From positions 1 to 5,651 of the forward strand of contig CAMKTW010000114.1 of NCBI GenBank assembly GCA_946415795.1: a stretch of 5,651 nucleotides of DNA, in the 5' to 3' direction. Source of the DNA: an uncultured Bacteroidales bacterium (GTDB lineage Bacteria > Bacteroidota > Bacteroidia > Bacteroidales > UBA932). The notes under the pieces were generated by a model. The model did no database searches. It saw nothing but the letters and a program-made list of their open reading frames with translations, and was not told the DNA's origin. Every line of letters begins with the position of its first letter. Positions within the stretch are counted from its first letter, which is position 1. Below are positions 1-5,651 of this stretch, in pieces. The position numbers were made by a program, and so were the translations under genes.

Positions 1-674
1 CAAATCACCGCCAGCATAATCTTGGCAAGCTGCACAATCCCGGAACGGGTCCAGAGACCGTTGTAGCCGTGCTTCTCCAGCACTGCAGAATCGGACTGTC
101 CGGCAGTTCCTTCCTGGGCTTTGACGTAAGTGTGCGGTAATACCTTCCTGAACCATTTGATACCTACACTAAGCAGGAATACGAAATACAGGAAGCATAT
201 GAGCATATCATAAGAGTTAAGCAGCACATAGCGTTCGCTTGGGAAATCCAACGCCTGCTTCAAAGCTGCCATATTTATGGTGCCGCCCGTTTCGCAACCA
301 ACCAGCAGACCGGCCACCTTCGGGCCGTCTGCAATCCTGCTACCGAACAGCAGATACCCCAGGGTAGTCGCCACGACAACCGCCACCAAACCGGCTATGA
401 GAGACTTGCCTATACCTTTCATATCCTTGAAATTGAATTGGCAGCCAAAGAGCATCATCGGCAGCGCAAGCGGAATCATCACTGTGGTGACAGTATCCTT
501 GAAGGACATTGTGGCCTCATTGTTAAGGCCGGGAATCTGACCTATCAGGACACCGATAATGTAAAGCAGCAGGATCGGCCCAATTTTTCCGAAGAAGCTG
601 ACCTTGGCGCAAAGCTTAACCACCAGGGCCGGCATAAAAATGAAAATAAGTGCGTAAATAATAATTGATATCAT
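1..674 (-). CDS. DUF819 family integral membrane protein, C-terminus cut by window edge
   Basis: Read leftward from the ATG at 674-672, the frame stays open to the window edge, giving 224 residues; I recall full family members as nearly 400, so the C-terminal part is missing. The protein is strongly hydrophobic: helices at about 1-20, 31-48, 63-78, 90-110, 119-140 and 150-173, then a polar loop (about 174-210). Motifs that suggest DUF819 (YjcL-like) are the IPLALPMMLF stretch at 67-76 and the glycine-rich GLLVGCETGGTIN segment at 122-134. The biochemical role is unknown; by fold it resembles secondary transporters, and I infer transport of a small solute or ion across the inner membrane. The start lies 9 bp after the stop of the antiporter gene, so the two are probably co-transcribed. 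No Shine-Dalgarno sequence is visible. Family assignment rests on motif memory, not a search. Confidence 0.8.
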   Translation of the reverse strand, partial: MISIIIYALIFIFMPALVVKLCAKVSFFGKIGPILLLYIIGVLIGQIPGLNNEATMSFKDTVTTVMIPLALPMMLFGCQFNFKDMKGIGKSLIAGLVAVVVATTLGYLLFGSRIADGPKVAGLLVGCETGGTINMAALKQALDFPSERYVLLNSYDMLICFLYFVFLLSVGIKWFRKVLPHTYVKAQEGTAGQSDSAVLEKHGYNGLWTRSGIVQLAKIMLAVI

Positions 675-683
675 ATTGTCTGA

Positions 684-1640
684 TTATGCTATGACTACAA
701 AATAAATGTAAGCGGCGTACAGGAGTAAAAATATGAAACCCTTGTAACTGGACAGTTCGTTGCGCTTGGGAAGCAGAGCGCTGATATACAGCAGAATTGC
801 CACTCCTATCAAAATAATGAAACCGTCAAGGTTCACAGTATCCACAAGGAGGGGACGCACAAGGGAACTGCAGCCCAGAATCAGCAGGATATTGCAGACA
901 TTGGAGCCCAGGATATTGCCAAGGGCCAGTTGGTTGCGCTTTTTGGCTGCCGCCACTATGCAGGTCACCAGTTCCGGCAGGGAGGTGCCGCAAGCCATAA
1001 AGGTGATGGCAATCACTGTCTCAGAGACCTTCAGCGCCCTTGCAATCTCGCAGCCCTTGTCCACAAAGAGCTTCCCTCCTACCGCCAGGGCGGCTATGCC
1101 GGCAATCACCATTAAAATAAGAAGCCCTAGCGGTTTAGGCTTGCCCTCACCCTCGGTTTCGGCCTCTTCTGACTTATCTCCGCTGCGGAAAGTCATAAAC
1201 AGATAACTGGCAAAAAGCAGAAGGAAAATTCCGCCTTCGAGGCGGGAGATCATCAGCGACTCCGTAGGGCGGAACGCTATGGGCAGATATGCGAACAGCA
1301 AAAGAATTACAGAGGCCAGTGTATTAAGATGCATATCGCGGCGGAGATTGTCCCGGGTAAACATTATGGGATTGATCATTGCCGTAATGCCAAGTATCAC
1401 AAGCGTGTTGAACATATTGCTGCCGGTGACATTGCCTATGGCTATCTCCGCGCTGCCACGCAGACTGCCCAGCAGGCTGACCGTAAGCTCCGGCATAGAG
1501 GTGCCGATGCCAACTATGCAAACACCGATTACAAATTCTGATACTTTATAGCGTTTTGCTATTCCGCTGGCGCCGTCCACCAACCAGGATGCTCCCAGAA
1601 GAGTGAGGGCGACACCAACTATAAACCACACATACATCAT
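684..1640 (-). CDS. Sodium/calcium exchanger (CaCA) family antiporter, YrbG-like
   Basis: A 318-residue inner-membrane protein with the two inverted alpha repeats that define the CaCA superfamily. Repeat 1 has GIGTSMPEL (44-52) followed by AIGNVTGSN (67-75); repeat 2 has ACGTSLPEL (216-224) followed by ALGNILGSN (239-247). The PE glutamates (E51, E223) and the GSN asparagines correspond to cation-site positions known in this family. About ten hydrophobic segments are present. The halves are joined by a charged acidic/lysine loop at about 153-170, shorter than the regulatory loop of animal exchangers, as expected for bacterial members. The likely role is cation exchange (Ca2+ against Na+ or H+); ion specificity cannot be read from sequence. 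It starts with two Met codons (1640-1638 and 1637-1635), and either could be used. It is the first gene of a leftward unit with the DUF819 gene. I saw no exact TAnnTTTG element upstream on this strand. Confidence 0.93.
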   Translation of the reverse strand: MMYVWFIVGVALTLLGASWLVDGASGIAKRYKVSEFVIGVCIVGIGTSMPELTVSLLGSLRGSAEIAIGNVTGSNMFNTLVILGITAMINPIMFTRDNLRRDMHLNTLASVILLLFAYLPIAFRPTESLMISRLEGGIFLLLFASYLFMTFRSGDKSEEAETEGEGKPKPLGLLILMVIAGIAALAVGGKLFVDKGCEIARALKVSETVIAITFMACGTSLPELVTCIVAAAKKRNQLALGNILGSNVCNILLILGCSSLVRPLLVDTVNLDGFIILIGVAILLYISALLPKRNELSSYKGFIFLLLYAAYIYFVVIA

Positions 1641-1693
1641 AACGATAGCAAATTATCAAACTAAATTACGAATTATTCCTCATAAACGCAAAA

Positions 1694-1735
1694 AACTTAT
1701 CGCAAACACGTTTATAAGTTACAAATTGTAAGTTA
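1694..1735. promoter_or_regulatory. Imperfect dyad plus direct repeat in divergent spacer; possible operator
   Basis: AACTTAT (1694-1700) pairs with ATAAGTT (1714-1720), and inside it AAAC (1704-1707) pairs with GTTT (1710-1713), with a CGC bulge on the left side. TAAGTTA then occurs twice on the plus strand, at 1715-1721 and 1729-1735, exactly 14 bp apart, flanking the near-palindrome ACAAATTGT. This gives three half-sites of one hexamer between the divergently transcribed antiporter and gdhA genes. Repeats of this length can arise by chance in AT-rich DNA, so a regulator-binding role is only a suggestion. Confidence 0.3.
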
Positions 1736-1773
1736 TGCAAAGATGCGCTATAAACTATTTTAAAGCAATATTT

Positions 1774-1803
1774 TTTGGTTTTTAAATAAATCACTTATAT
1801 TTG
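1774..1803 (+). promoter_or_regulatory. Bacteroidota-type promoter for gdhA
   Basis: An exact -7 element, TATATTTG (1796-1803, consensus TAnnTTTG), follows a -33 TTTG (1774-1777) with an 18-bp gap. Transcription would start near 1808-1810, giving a leader of about 40 nt to the ATG at 1850. The leader is A-rich and lacks a Shine-Dalgarno sequence, as is usual in this phylum. This placement also argues against translation starting at the in-frame TTG at 1814. Confidence 0.7.
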
Positions 1804-1849
1804 CGCTTGAAAATTGCAACAACAAATCTATAACATAATTCTCAAATCT

Positions 1850-3199
1850 ATGACAGCAAAAGAATATGCAGACCGGTTAATGGCCGACGTCATTGCAAAG
1901 AACCCGGGTGAGAAAGAGTTCCACCAGGCAGTCAGGGAGGTTGTAGAAAGCGTAGCTCCCATGATAGTTGAAAATCCCCAGCTTATGCAGCTGAAAGTTA
2001 TGGAACGCATCGTCGAGCCGGAAAGGGTCGTGATGTTCCGCGTCCCGTGGGTTTCCGACTCCGGCGAGGTGATGATCAACAAGGGCTACCGCATCCAGAT
2101 GAACAGCGCCATCGGCCCTTACAAGGGCGGCGTCCGTTTCCACCCCAGCGTAAACCTCAGCATCCTGAAGTTCCTTGCCTTCGAGCAGACCTTCAAGAAC
2201 AGCCTCACCACCCTCCCTATGGGCGGCGGCAAGGGCGGCAGCGATTTCAACCCCAAGGGTAAATCAGATATGGAGGTAATGCGTTTCTGCCAGAGCTTCA
2301 TAACCGAACTGTACCGTCATATCGGTCCCGACACCGACGTCCCTGCAGGTGACATCGGAGTGGGCGGCCGCGAGGTAGCCTATATGTTTGGCCAGTACAA
2401 ACGCCTGGCAAACGAGTTCACCGGAACTTTCACCGGCAAGGGACTCAGCTTTGGCGGCTCCCTTATCCGTCCCGAGGCAACCGGCTACGGCGCCTGCTAC
2501 TTTGGCCAGTCGATGCTTGCAACCCGCGGGGAAAGCTACAAGGGTAAAGTGGTAGCTATCTCCGGCAGCGGCAACGTGGCCCAGTACGCTGCACAGAAGG
2601 CAACCGCACTCGGTGCAAAGGTCGTAACCCTCTCCGACTCCAACGGTTTCATCTACGATCCCGACGGTATCGACGAGGAGAAGCTCGCTTATGTATTCCT
2701 CCTCAAGAATGTCCAGAGAGGCCGTATCCGCGAATATGCAGAGAAATATCCCGGCGCCACATACACTGCAAACGAGCGCCCCTGGAGCGTCAAGTGCGAT
2801 ATTGCAATGCCTTGCGCAACCCAGAACGAGCTTAACGCAGAGCAGGCACAGACACTTATCGACAACGGCTGCAAATGCGTTGTGGAGGGTGCCAATATGC
2901 CCACCACCCCTGAAGCTATCACAGTCTTCCAGAAAGCAAAGATCCTCTACTCTCCCGGTAAGGCATCCAACGCCGGCGGTGTTGCCACCTCCGGTCTGGA
3001 GATGACCCAGAACTCGATGCGTCTGGGCTGGAGCAGAGAAGAGGTTGACGAGAAACTCAAGGGCATTATGGCCAACATCCACGCCCGCTGCGTAGAGTAC
3101 GGTACAGAACCCGACGGTTACATCAACTATGTGAAGGGCGCAAACATCGCCGGCTTTATGAAGGTTGCCGACGCAATGCTCGCACAGGGTATAGTATAA
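1850..3199 (+). CDS. gdhA: Glutamate dehydrogenase, hexameric small-subunit type, probably NADP-dependent
   Basis: Catalyses reversible reductive amination of 2-oxoglutarate with ammonia to glutamate in the cytoplasm. The ATG at 1850 gives 449 residues, the normal size for this class; an in-frame TTG at 1814 would add 12 residues but sits almost at the predicted transcription start. Landmarks in order: GPYKGGVRFHPSVN (89-102); LPMGGGKGGSDFNPKG (122-137) with catalytic Lys128; PAGDIGVGGRE (165-175) with catalytic Asp168; the dinucleotide-binding fold SGSGNVAQ (238-245); SDSNG after the second strand of that fold (262-266); and NAGGVATSGLEMTQNS near the C-terminal part (374-389). The SDS sequence resembles the NADP-dependent enterobacterial enzyme, but dual NAD/NADP use occurs in Bacteroides, so cofactor choice is inferred. 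It has its own promoter and a terminator downstream, so it is probably monocistronic. No key residue is missing. Confidence 0.97.
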   Translation: MTAKEYADRLMADVIAKNPGEKEFHQAVREVVESVAPMIVENPQLMQLKVMERIVEPERVVMFRVPWVSDSGEVMINKGYRIQMNSAIGPYKGGVRFHPSVNLSILKFLAFEQTFKNSLTTLPMGGGKGGSDFNPKGKSDMEVMRFCQSFITELYRHIGPDTDVPAGDIGVGGREVAYMFGQYKRLANEFTGTFTGKGLSFGGSLIRPEATGYGACYFGQSMLATRGESYKGKVVAISGSGNVAQYAAQKATALGAKVVTLSDSNGFIYDPDGIDEEKLAYVFLLKNVQRGRIREYAEKYPGATYTANERPWSVKCDIAMPCATQNELNAEQAQTLIDNGCKCVVEGANMPTTPEAITVFQKAKILYSPGKASNAGGVATSGLEMTQNSMRLGWSREEVDEKLKGIMANIHARCVEYGTEPDGYINYVKGANIAGFMKVADAMLAQGIV

Positions 3200-3312
3200 T
3201 ACTGGGGCGCTGCCCCAAACCCCGCCGCTCCGCGCTGGCTATTCTTGAAGCCGGCCCGCACGCGCTGCGCTATCGCCTGATGGCGATTGATACTGGGGCG
3301 CTGCCCCAAACC
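3199..3312. repeat. REP-like GC-rich intergenic element with two 23-nt direct copies
   Basis: A 23-nt sequence occurs perfectly at 3199-3221 and 3290-3312, 91 bp apart; the first copy begins on the last base of the gdhA stop codon. Each copy contains the hairpin GGGGC-GCT-GCCCC (3204-3216 and 3295-3307) followed by AAACC. The 68 bp between them are GC-rich and hold a perfect 6-bp stem ATCGCC/GGCGAT with loop TGAT (3272-3287), a GGCT/AGCC stem (3237-3252), and further GCGCTG words; GCGCTG appears four times across the element (3207, 3232, 3262, 3298). This matches the build of dispersed repetitive extragenic palindromes. No coding frame here is convincing. Whether it is repeated elsewhere in the genome cannot be seen from this window. 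Confidence 0.65.
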
Positions 3313-3346
3313 AAAAAGAGGTGATTCGCAGGAACCACCTCTTTTT
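3313..3346. terminator. Bidirectional rho-independent terminator between convergent genes
   Basis: A perfect 11-bp inverted repeat, AAAAAGAGGTG (3313-3323) and CACCTCTTTTT (3336-3346), encloses a 12-nt loop. The core stem GAGGTG/CACCTC is followed by five T on the plus strand and, read the other way, also by five T. It can end gdhA transcripts from the left and isomerase-lipoprotein transcripts from the right; the latter's stop codon is only 18 bp away. Confidence 0.88.
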
Positions 3347-3364
3347 GCATTCAGTATATAACGA

Positions 3365-4363
3365 TTATTCCGCTTTTTCACAGCAGCCTTCCTTTGCCTT
3401 GCAGCACTCGCCTTCGCCATCTTTGCAGCACTCCTTTCCACCTTCCTTGCAGCACTCGCCGGGGCACATCAGATGATGCAGGTTGCAGATACTCTTCTTG
3501 ATGGACTGCATCGGGGTCAGGCCCATACTGGGCTCGTCCTGCTCTACTATGATCCACTCGCTTCCGGCATCCTTGAACGCCTCAAGAAGCGAAGGGACAT
3601 CCTGCAGGCCGCAACCTACGGGACGGAATTCGAAAGCGCTCTTGGGCTGCTCCTTATCCTCGTCCAGGCCGATAAGCGCATAGGGGTCGCCCTCCTTGGG
3701 ACCTTCGAAGAAATAATCCTTGAAGTGTACCACCGGCGCACGGCCGCTGTATTTGCGCAGATACTCTGCGGGCTCTACACCGGCATACTTGACCCAGCAG
3801 AGGTCAAGTTCTGTCTGGAGGCAGTCTGCGGGTACAGTCTCATAGAGATAATCGAGGCCATACGAACCGTCCTCAAGGGTCTTGAATTCAAAATCGTGGT
3901 TGTGATAGAGCAGAGTAAGGCCGGATTCACTCACCTTCTTGCCGATTTTGGCAATGGTTTGCACAGTCTCTTCAAACTGTTCTGCACCGGGACGGCGCTC
4001 TTCAGTAACGTAGGGAACGACAAGATACTTGCACCCTATCACTTTGTAGGCATTGATAACGGCATCGAGGTCTTCGATCATATCGACGAGGGGGACGTGC
4101 GCAGAGATCGGATTGAGTTCGAGTTCGTCGCACCAGGCCTTTACCTGCGCAGGAGAGTTACCGAAAAGTCCGGCGAATTCGACGCCGTCGTAGCCCATCT
4201 CCTTGACAGCCTTCAGGGTGCCGTAGAAATCATTCTCCATATCGCCACGAACACTGTAAAGCTGCACGCCGATGGGGGTTTTCTCCTCTTTTTGAGCATT
4301 CTTGCAGGCAAACGTCATTGTTGCCGCAACAAATAACAAAACAACTGTTTTGAGTGTCTTCAT
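3365..4363 (-). CDS. Lipoprotein of sugar phosphate isomerase/epimerase family with Cys-rich C-terminal tail
   Basis: A 332-residue protein starting at the ATG at 4363-4361; the open frame extends upstream into antisense lysC, but only this start gives a signal peptide. Residues 1-19 form a lipoprotein signal with lipobox T-F-A-C; Cys20 would be lipidated. The mature N-terminus CKNAQKEEK has a K-E-E cluster resembling export signals that send Bacteroidota lipoproteins to the cell surface. Residues 30-295 match the xylose-isomerase-like TIM barrel (AP endonuclease 2 family): GVQLYSVR (32-39), YDGVEFAG (58-65), YHNHDFEF (153-160), ELDLCWV (185-191), VVHFKD (211-216), WIIVEQDE (270-277). Likely metal/substrate residues include E62, H156, D187, H213 and E274. 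The substrate is probably a sugar or keto-sugar but cannot be named. Residues 300-332 form a Cys/Glu/Lys/Gly tail with four CC pairs that is not part of the usual fold. It ends 18 bp from the shared terminator and appears to be a single-gene unit. Confidence 0.9.
   Translation of the reverse strand: MKTLKTVVLLFVAATMTFACKNAQKEEKTPIGVQLYSVRGDMENDFYGTLKAVKEMGYDGVEFAGLFGNSPAQVKAWCDELELNPISAHVPLVDMIEDLDAVINAYKVIGCKYLVVPYVTEERRPGAEQFEETVQTIAKIGKKVSESGLTLLYHNHDFEFKTLEDGSYGLDYLYETVPADCLQTELDLCWVKYAGVEPAEYLRKYSGRAPVVHFKDYFFEGPKEGDPYALIGLDEDKEQPKSAFEFRPVGCGLQDVPSLLEAFKDAGSEWIIVEQDEPSMGLTPMQSIKKSICNLHHLMCPGECCKEGGKECCKDGEGECCKAKEGCCEKAE
3399..3457 (-). repeat. In-frame 24-bp tandem repeat coding the ECCK units of the lipoprotein tail
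   Basis: The 11-mer TTGCAGCACTC (plus-strand reading) occurs three times with an exact 24-bp period at 3399-3409, 3423-3433 and 3447-3457. Being a multiple of three, each period codes an eight-residue unit carrying E-C-C-K on the minus strand. A diverged fourth unit (codons for GCCEK, about 3374-3388) follows at a 21-bp spacing. The pattern suggests growth of the tail by slippage or duplication. Confidence 0.8.
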
Positions 4364-4374
4364 ATTATCGGGTT

Positions 4375-4412
4375 TAAATTTGCACAAAAGTAGTATTTTT
4401 TTTCTACTTTCG
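4375..4412 (+). promoter_or_regulatory. Candidate promoter region for lysC, two possible -7 elements
   Basis: Two readings are possible. TAAATTTG at 4375-4382 is an exact TAnnTTTG element with a TTTG at 4349-4352 (22-bp gap), giving a leader of about 50 nt. Alternatively TACTTTCG at 4405-4412 is a one-mismatch -7 element using the TTTG at 4379-4382 as -33 (22-bp gap), giving a leader of about 20 nt. The second sits in one arm of the inverted repeat AAAGTAG/CTACTTT (4387-4393 and 4404-4410). I cannot decide between them from sequence. Confidence 0.45.
4385..4392 (-). promoter_or_regulatory. Candidate -7 element for the isomerase lipoprotein
   Basis: Read on the minus strand, positions 4392-4385 are TACTTTTG, an exact TAnnTTTG match. 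It would start a transcript near 4380, leaving about 17 nt before the ATG at 4363. No clear TTTG -33 element was found at the expected distance, so support comes from the -7 match and position alone. Confidence 0.45.
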
Positions 4413-4436
4413 CCGGGTGTAAATATATAAGTAGCG

Positions 4437-5651
4437 ATGATAGTAATGAAATTTGGCGGGACCTCCATAGGGGACGCCGCCGCAATCAGAAGGACAATCT
4501 CCATCATCACAAGGAAAATGCGCAGCAAGCCGGTCGTAGTGGTATCTGCGTGCTCTGGCGTGACCAATATGCTGCACCAGCTGGTAGATTTCACGGAAGA
4601 GGGAGATAAAGAGAAGAGCGAACAGATTATAAGTTCCATAAAGGAGCGCCACAAAGCTACGGTCGATGAACTTGCCTCCGGAGTCGACCCTAAACGCCCC
4701 ACCCCTGATACAACTGAGATAAATCAGAAAATCGATAAACTTTGCAACTCCCTCTGGACCCTCTCCAAAGCCCATATGGGCGGGCAGATTCCCGACGCCG
4801 ACAAGGCTTATATGATATCCCTCGGCGAATACCTCTCAAGCCACATCGTCTGCTTTATGATGAATGCGCTGGGGGTAAAGACCGCCTGGATAGACGCTCG
4901 TCATTTTATGATCACTTCGCACGACTATCTCACCGCGGCTGCCGATGTCCACGAGGTTCAGAAGCGCGCCATCGGCATCATCGAGAGGTCGTTCAAAAAC
5001 GCCGATGTCGTCATCACCCAGGGCTTTGTCGGGGTTACTGTCGAGGGCGATCCCACAATTATGGGGCGCGGCAGCAGCGATTACTCCGCATCCCTGCTGG
5101 GAATGGTTCTCGACGCAGACCGCGTTGAGATATGGACCGATGTTGACGGTGTCTGCACCGCCGACCCCAACATCGTACCGGCGGCAAAAGGGATTGGAAA
5201 ACTATCTTACGAAGAGGCTGCGGAACTGGCCCGCTTCGGGGCGAAGGTGCTCCACCCCCTCTCGATCGAGCCGGCGGCATCCAAAAACATACCGCTGTAC
5301 GTGCTCAACAGTATGAATCCCGATGCTGAAGGGACGGTAGTGCTGGGCAGTTCCTGCATTTTTGACGGAATAAAGAGCATCTCCTATAACGAGAACATCC
5401 GAGTGATAAACATTTATTCACCAAAGATGATAAACACCACCGGCTTCCTCACAAAGATCTTCTCCACATTTGAAAAGTACGGTGTCTCGGTGGATATGAT
5501 CAGCACCTCGGAAGCCAGCGTATCAGTTACCGTAGATGCATCAGCCCCGGTTGAACCTGTGGCAAGGGAACTCGGCAAGTTTGGCAACATCACGGTAGAC
5601 CGCGACAAGAGCCAGGTGAGCATTATCGGCAAGAACATCATAGGTGTAAAG
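4437..5651 (+). CDS. lysC: Aspartate kinase (monofunctional LysC type), 3' end cut by window edge
   Basis: Phosphorylates aspartate, the first step toward lysine/diaminopimelate, threonine and methionine. The frame is open to the last base: 405 residues, with an estimated 30-50 missing. The ATG at 4437 gives MIVMKFGGTS, placing KFGGTS (5-10) at its usual distance from the start; an ATG at 4446 is less likely. Kinase-domain motifs follow: SLGE (128-131), GFVG (196-199), GRGSSDYSA (210-218, where GRGGSDYSA is commoner), WTDVDGVCTADP (233-244) and AKVLHP (269-274). From about 310 comes the regulatory ACT region, with SVDMISTSEASVSVTVD (351-367) like LysC-type enzymes and unlike the corresponding segment of ThrA, so I favour the monofunctional enzyme over a fusion with homoserine dehydrogenase. 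The ACT domain implies feedback control by an end-product amino acid, probably lysine. It is divergent from the isomerase lipoprotein across a 73-bp spacer. Confidence 0.95.
   Translation, partial: MIVMKFGGTSIGDAAAIRRTISIITRKMRSKPVVVVSACSGVTNMLHQLVDFTEEGDKEKSEQIISSIKERHKATVDELASGVDPKRPTPDTTEINQKIDKLCNSLWTLSKAHMGGQIPDADKAYMISLGEYLSSHIVCFMMNALGVKTAWIDARHFMITSHDYLTAAADVHEVQKRAIGIIERSFKNADVVITQGFVGVTVEGDPTIMGRGSSDYSASLLGMVLDADRVEIWTDVDGVCTADPNIVPAAKGIGKLSYEEAAELARFGAKVLHPLSIEPAASKNIPLYVLNSMNPDAEGTVVLGSSCIFDGIKSISYNENIRVINIYSPKMINTTGFLTKIFSTFEKYGVSVDMISTSEASVSVTVDASAPVEPVARELGKFGNITVDRDKSQVSIIGKNIIGVK

Noticed and set aside
277..668. Two overlapping plus-strand open frames at the left of the window
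   Set aside because: They lie antisense to the DUF819 membrane protein, which has consistent hydrophobic segments and family motifs.
1814..1849. In-frame TTG start giving a 12-residue longer GdhA
   Set aside because: It is a TTG only a few bases from the predicted transcription start; the ATG at 1850 gives the usual family length and N-terminus.
2264..3082. Long minus-strand open frame (272 codons) inside gdhA
   Set aside because: Antisense shadow of a well-conserved enzyme gene; composition is Cys/Gly/Val-rich with no coherent motif.
3204..3216. First GGGGC/GCCCC hairpin as the gdhA terminator
   Set aside because: It is followed by AAACCCCGCC, with no T-run; the 3313-3346 hairpin has proper T-runs.
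3199..3312. CRISPR-like array from the repeated 23-mer
   Set aside because: Only two copies, each self-complementary with a 68-bp structured interval, and no cas genes in the window.
3127..3441. Minus-strand 104-codon frame across the convergent spacer
   Set aside because: It covers the gdhA 3' end, the REP-like element, the terminator and the Cys-rich tail; composition is explained by those and there is no protein-like pattern.
3473..4336. Long plus-strand open frame (287 codons) opposite the isomerase lipoprotein
   Set aside because: Antisense shadow: the minus-strand product has clear family motifs and a lipobox, while this one shows no recognisable domain.
4364..4702. Upstream extension of the lipoprotein frame into lysC
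   Set aside because: It would bury the signal peptide and lipobox inside the protein and run antisense through the lysC start and its promoter.
4742..5316. Plus-strand out-of-frame open frames inside lysC
   Set aside because: They are Arg/Pro/Ser-rich shadows of the aspartate kinase frame, which carries all expected motifs.

Overview
The window looks like ordinary chromosomal DNA of a Bacteroidota, most likely Bacteroidales (gut or rumen type). Four things point there: promoter elements of the TAnnTTTG / TTTG type, A-rich leaders with no Shine-Dalgarno sequence, a lipoprotein whose residues after the cysteine resemble the lipoprotein export signals of this phylum, and protein sequences typical of the group. 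Coding density is high and I see no mobile element, tRNA, rRNA or CRISPR.

Layout: (1) A leftward pair of membrane-protein genes, a Na+/Ca2+-exchanger-family (CaCA) antiporter at 684-1640 followed 9 bp later by a DUF819 membrane protein that runs off the left edge (1-674). (2) A divergent 209-bp spacer (1641-1849) with a dyad and a good Bacteroidota promoter for gdhA. (3) gdhA, a hexameric-type glutamate dehydrogenase (1850-3199), apparently a single-gene unit. (4) A 165-bp convergent spacer holding a GC-rich REP-like element with two copies of a 23-nt hairpin repeat, then a strong A/T-flanked terminator that can serve both strands. (5) A leftward lipoprotein of the sugar phosphate isomerase/epimerase TIM-barrel family (3365-4363) with an unusual C-terminal tail of four Cys-Cys pairs. 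(6) A 73-bp divergent spacer whose inverted repeat is formed by two outward-facing -7-like elements. (7) lysC, a monofunctional-type aspartate kinase (4437 to the right edge), cut inside its regulatory ACT region.

The genes do not form one pathway. gdhA (ammonia assimilation into glutamate) and lysC (entry to lysine, threonine, methionine and diaminopimelate synthesis) are core amino-acid metabolism, each with its own promoter. The antiporter/DUF819 pair is a likely two-gene transport operon. I do not see a new multi-gene system. The most unusual item is the cysteine-rich tail on the isomerase-like lipoprotein; the REP-like element and the back-to-back promoter dyad come next.
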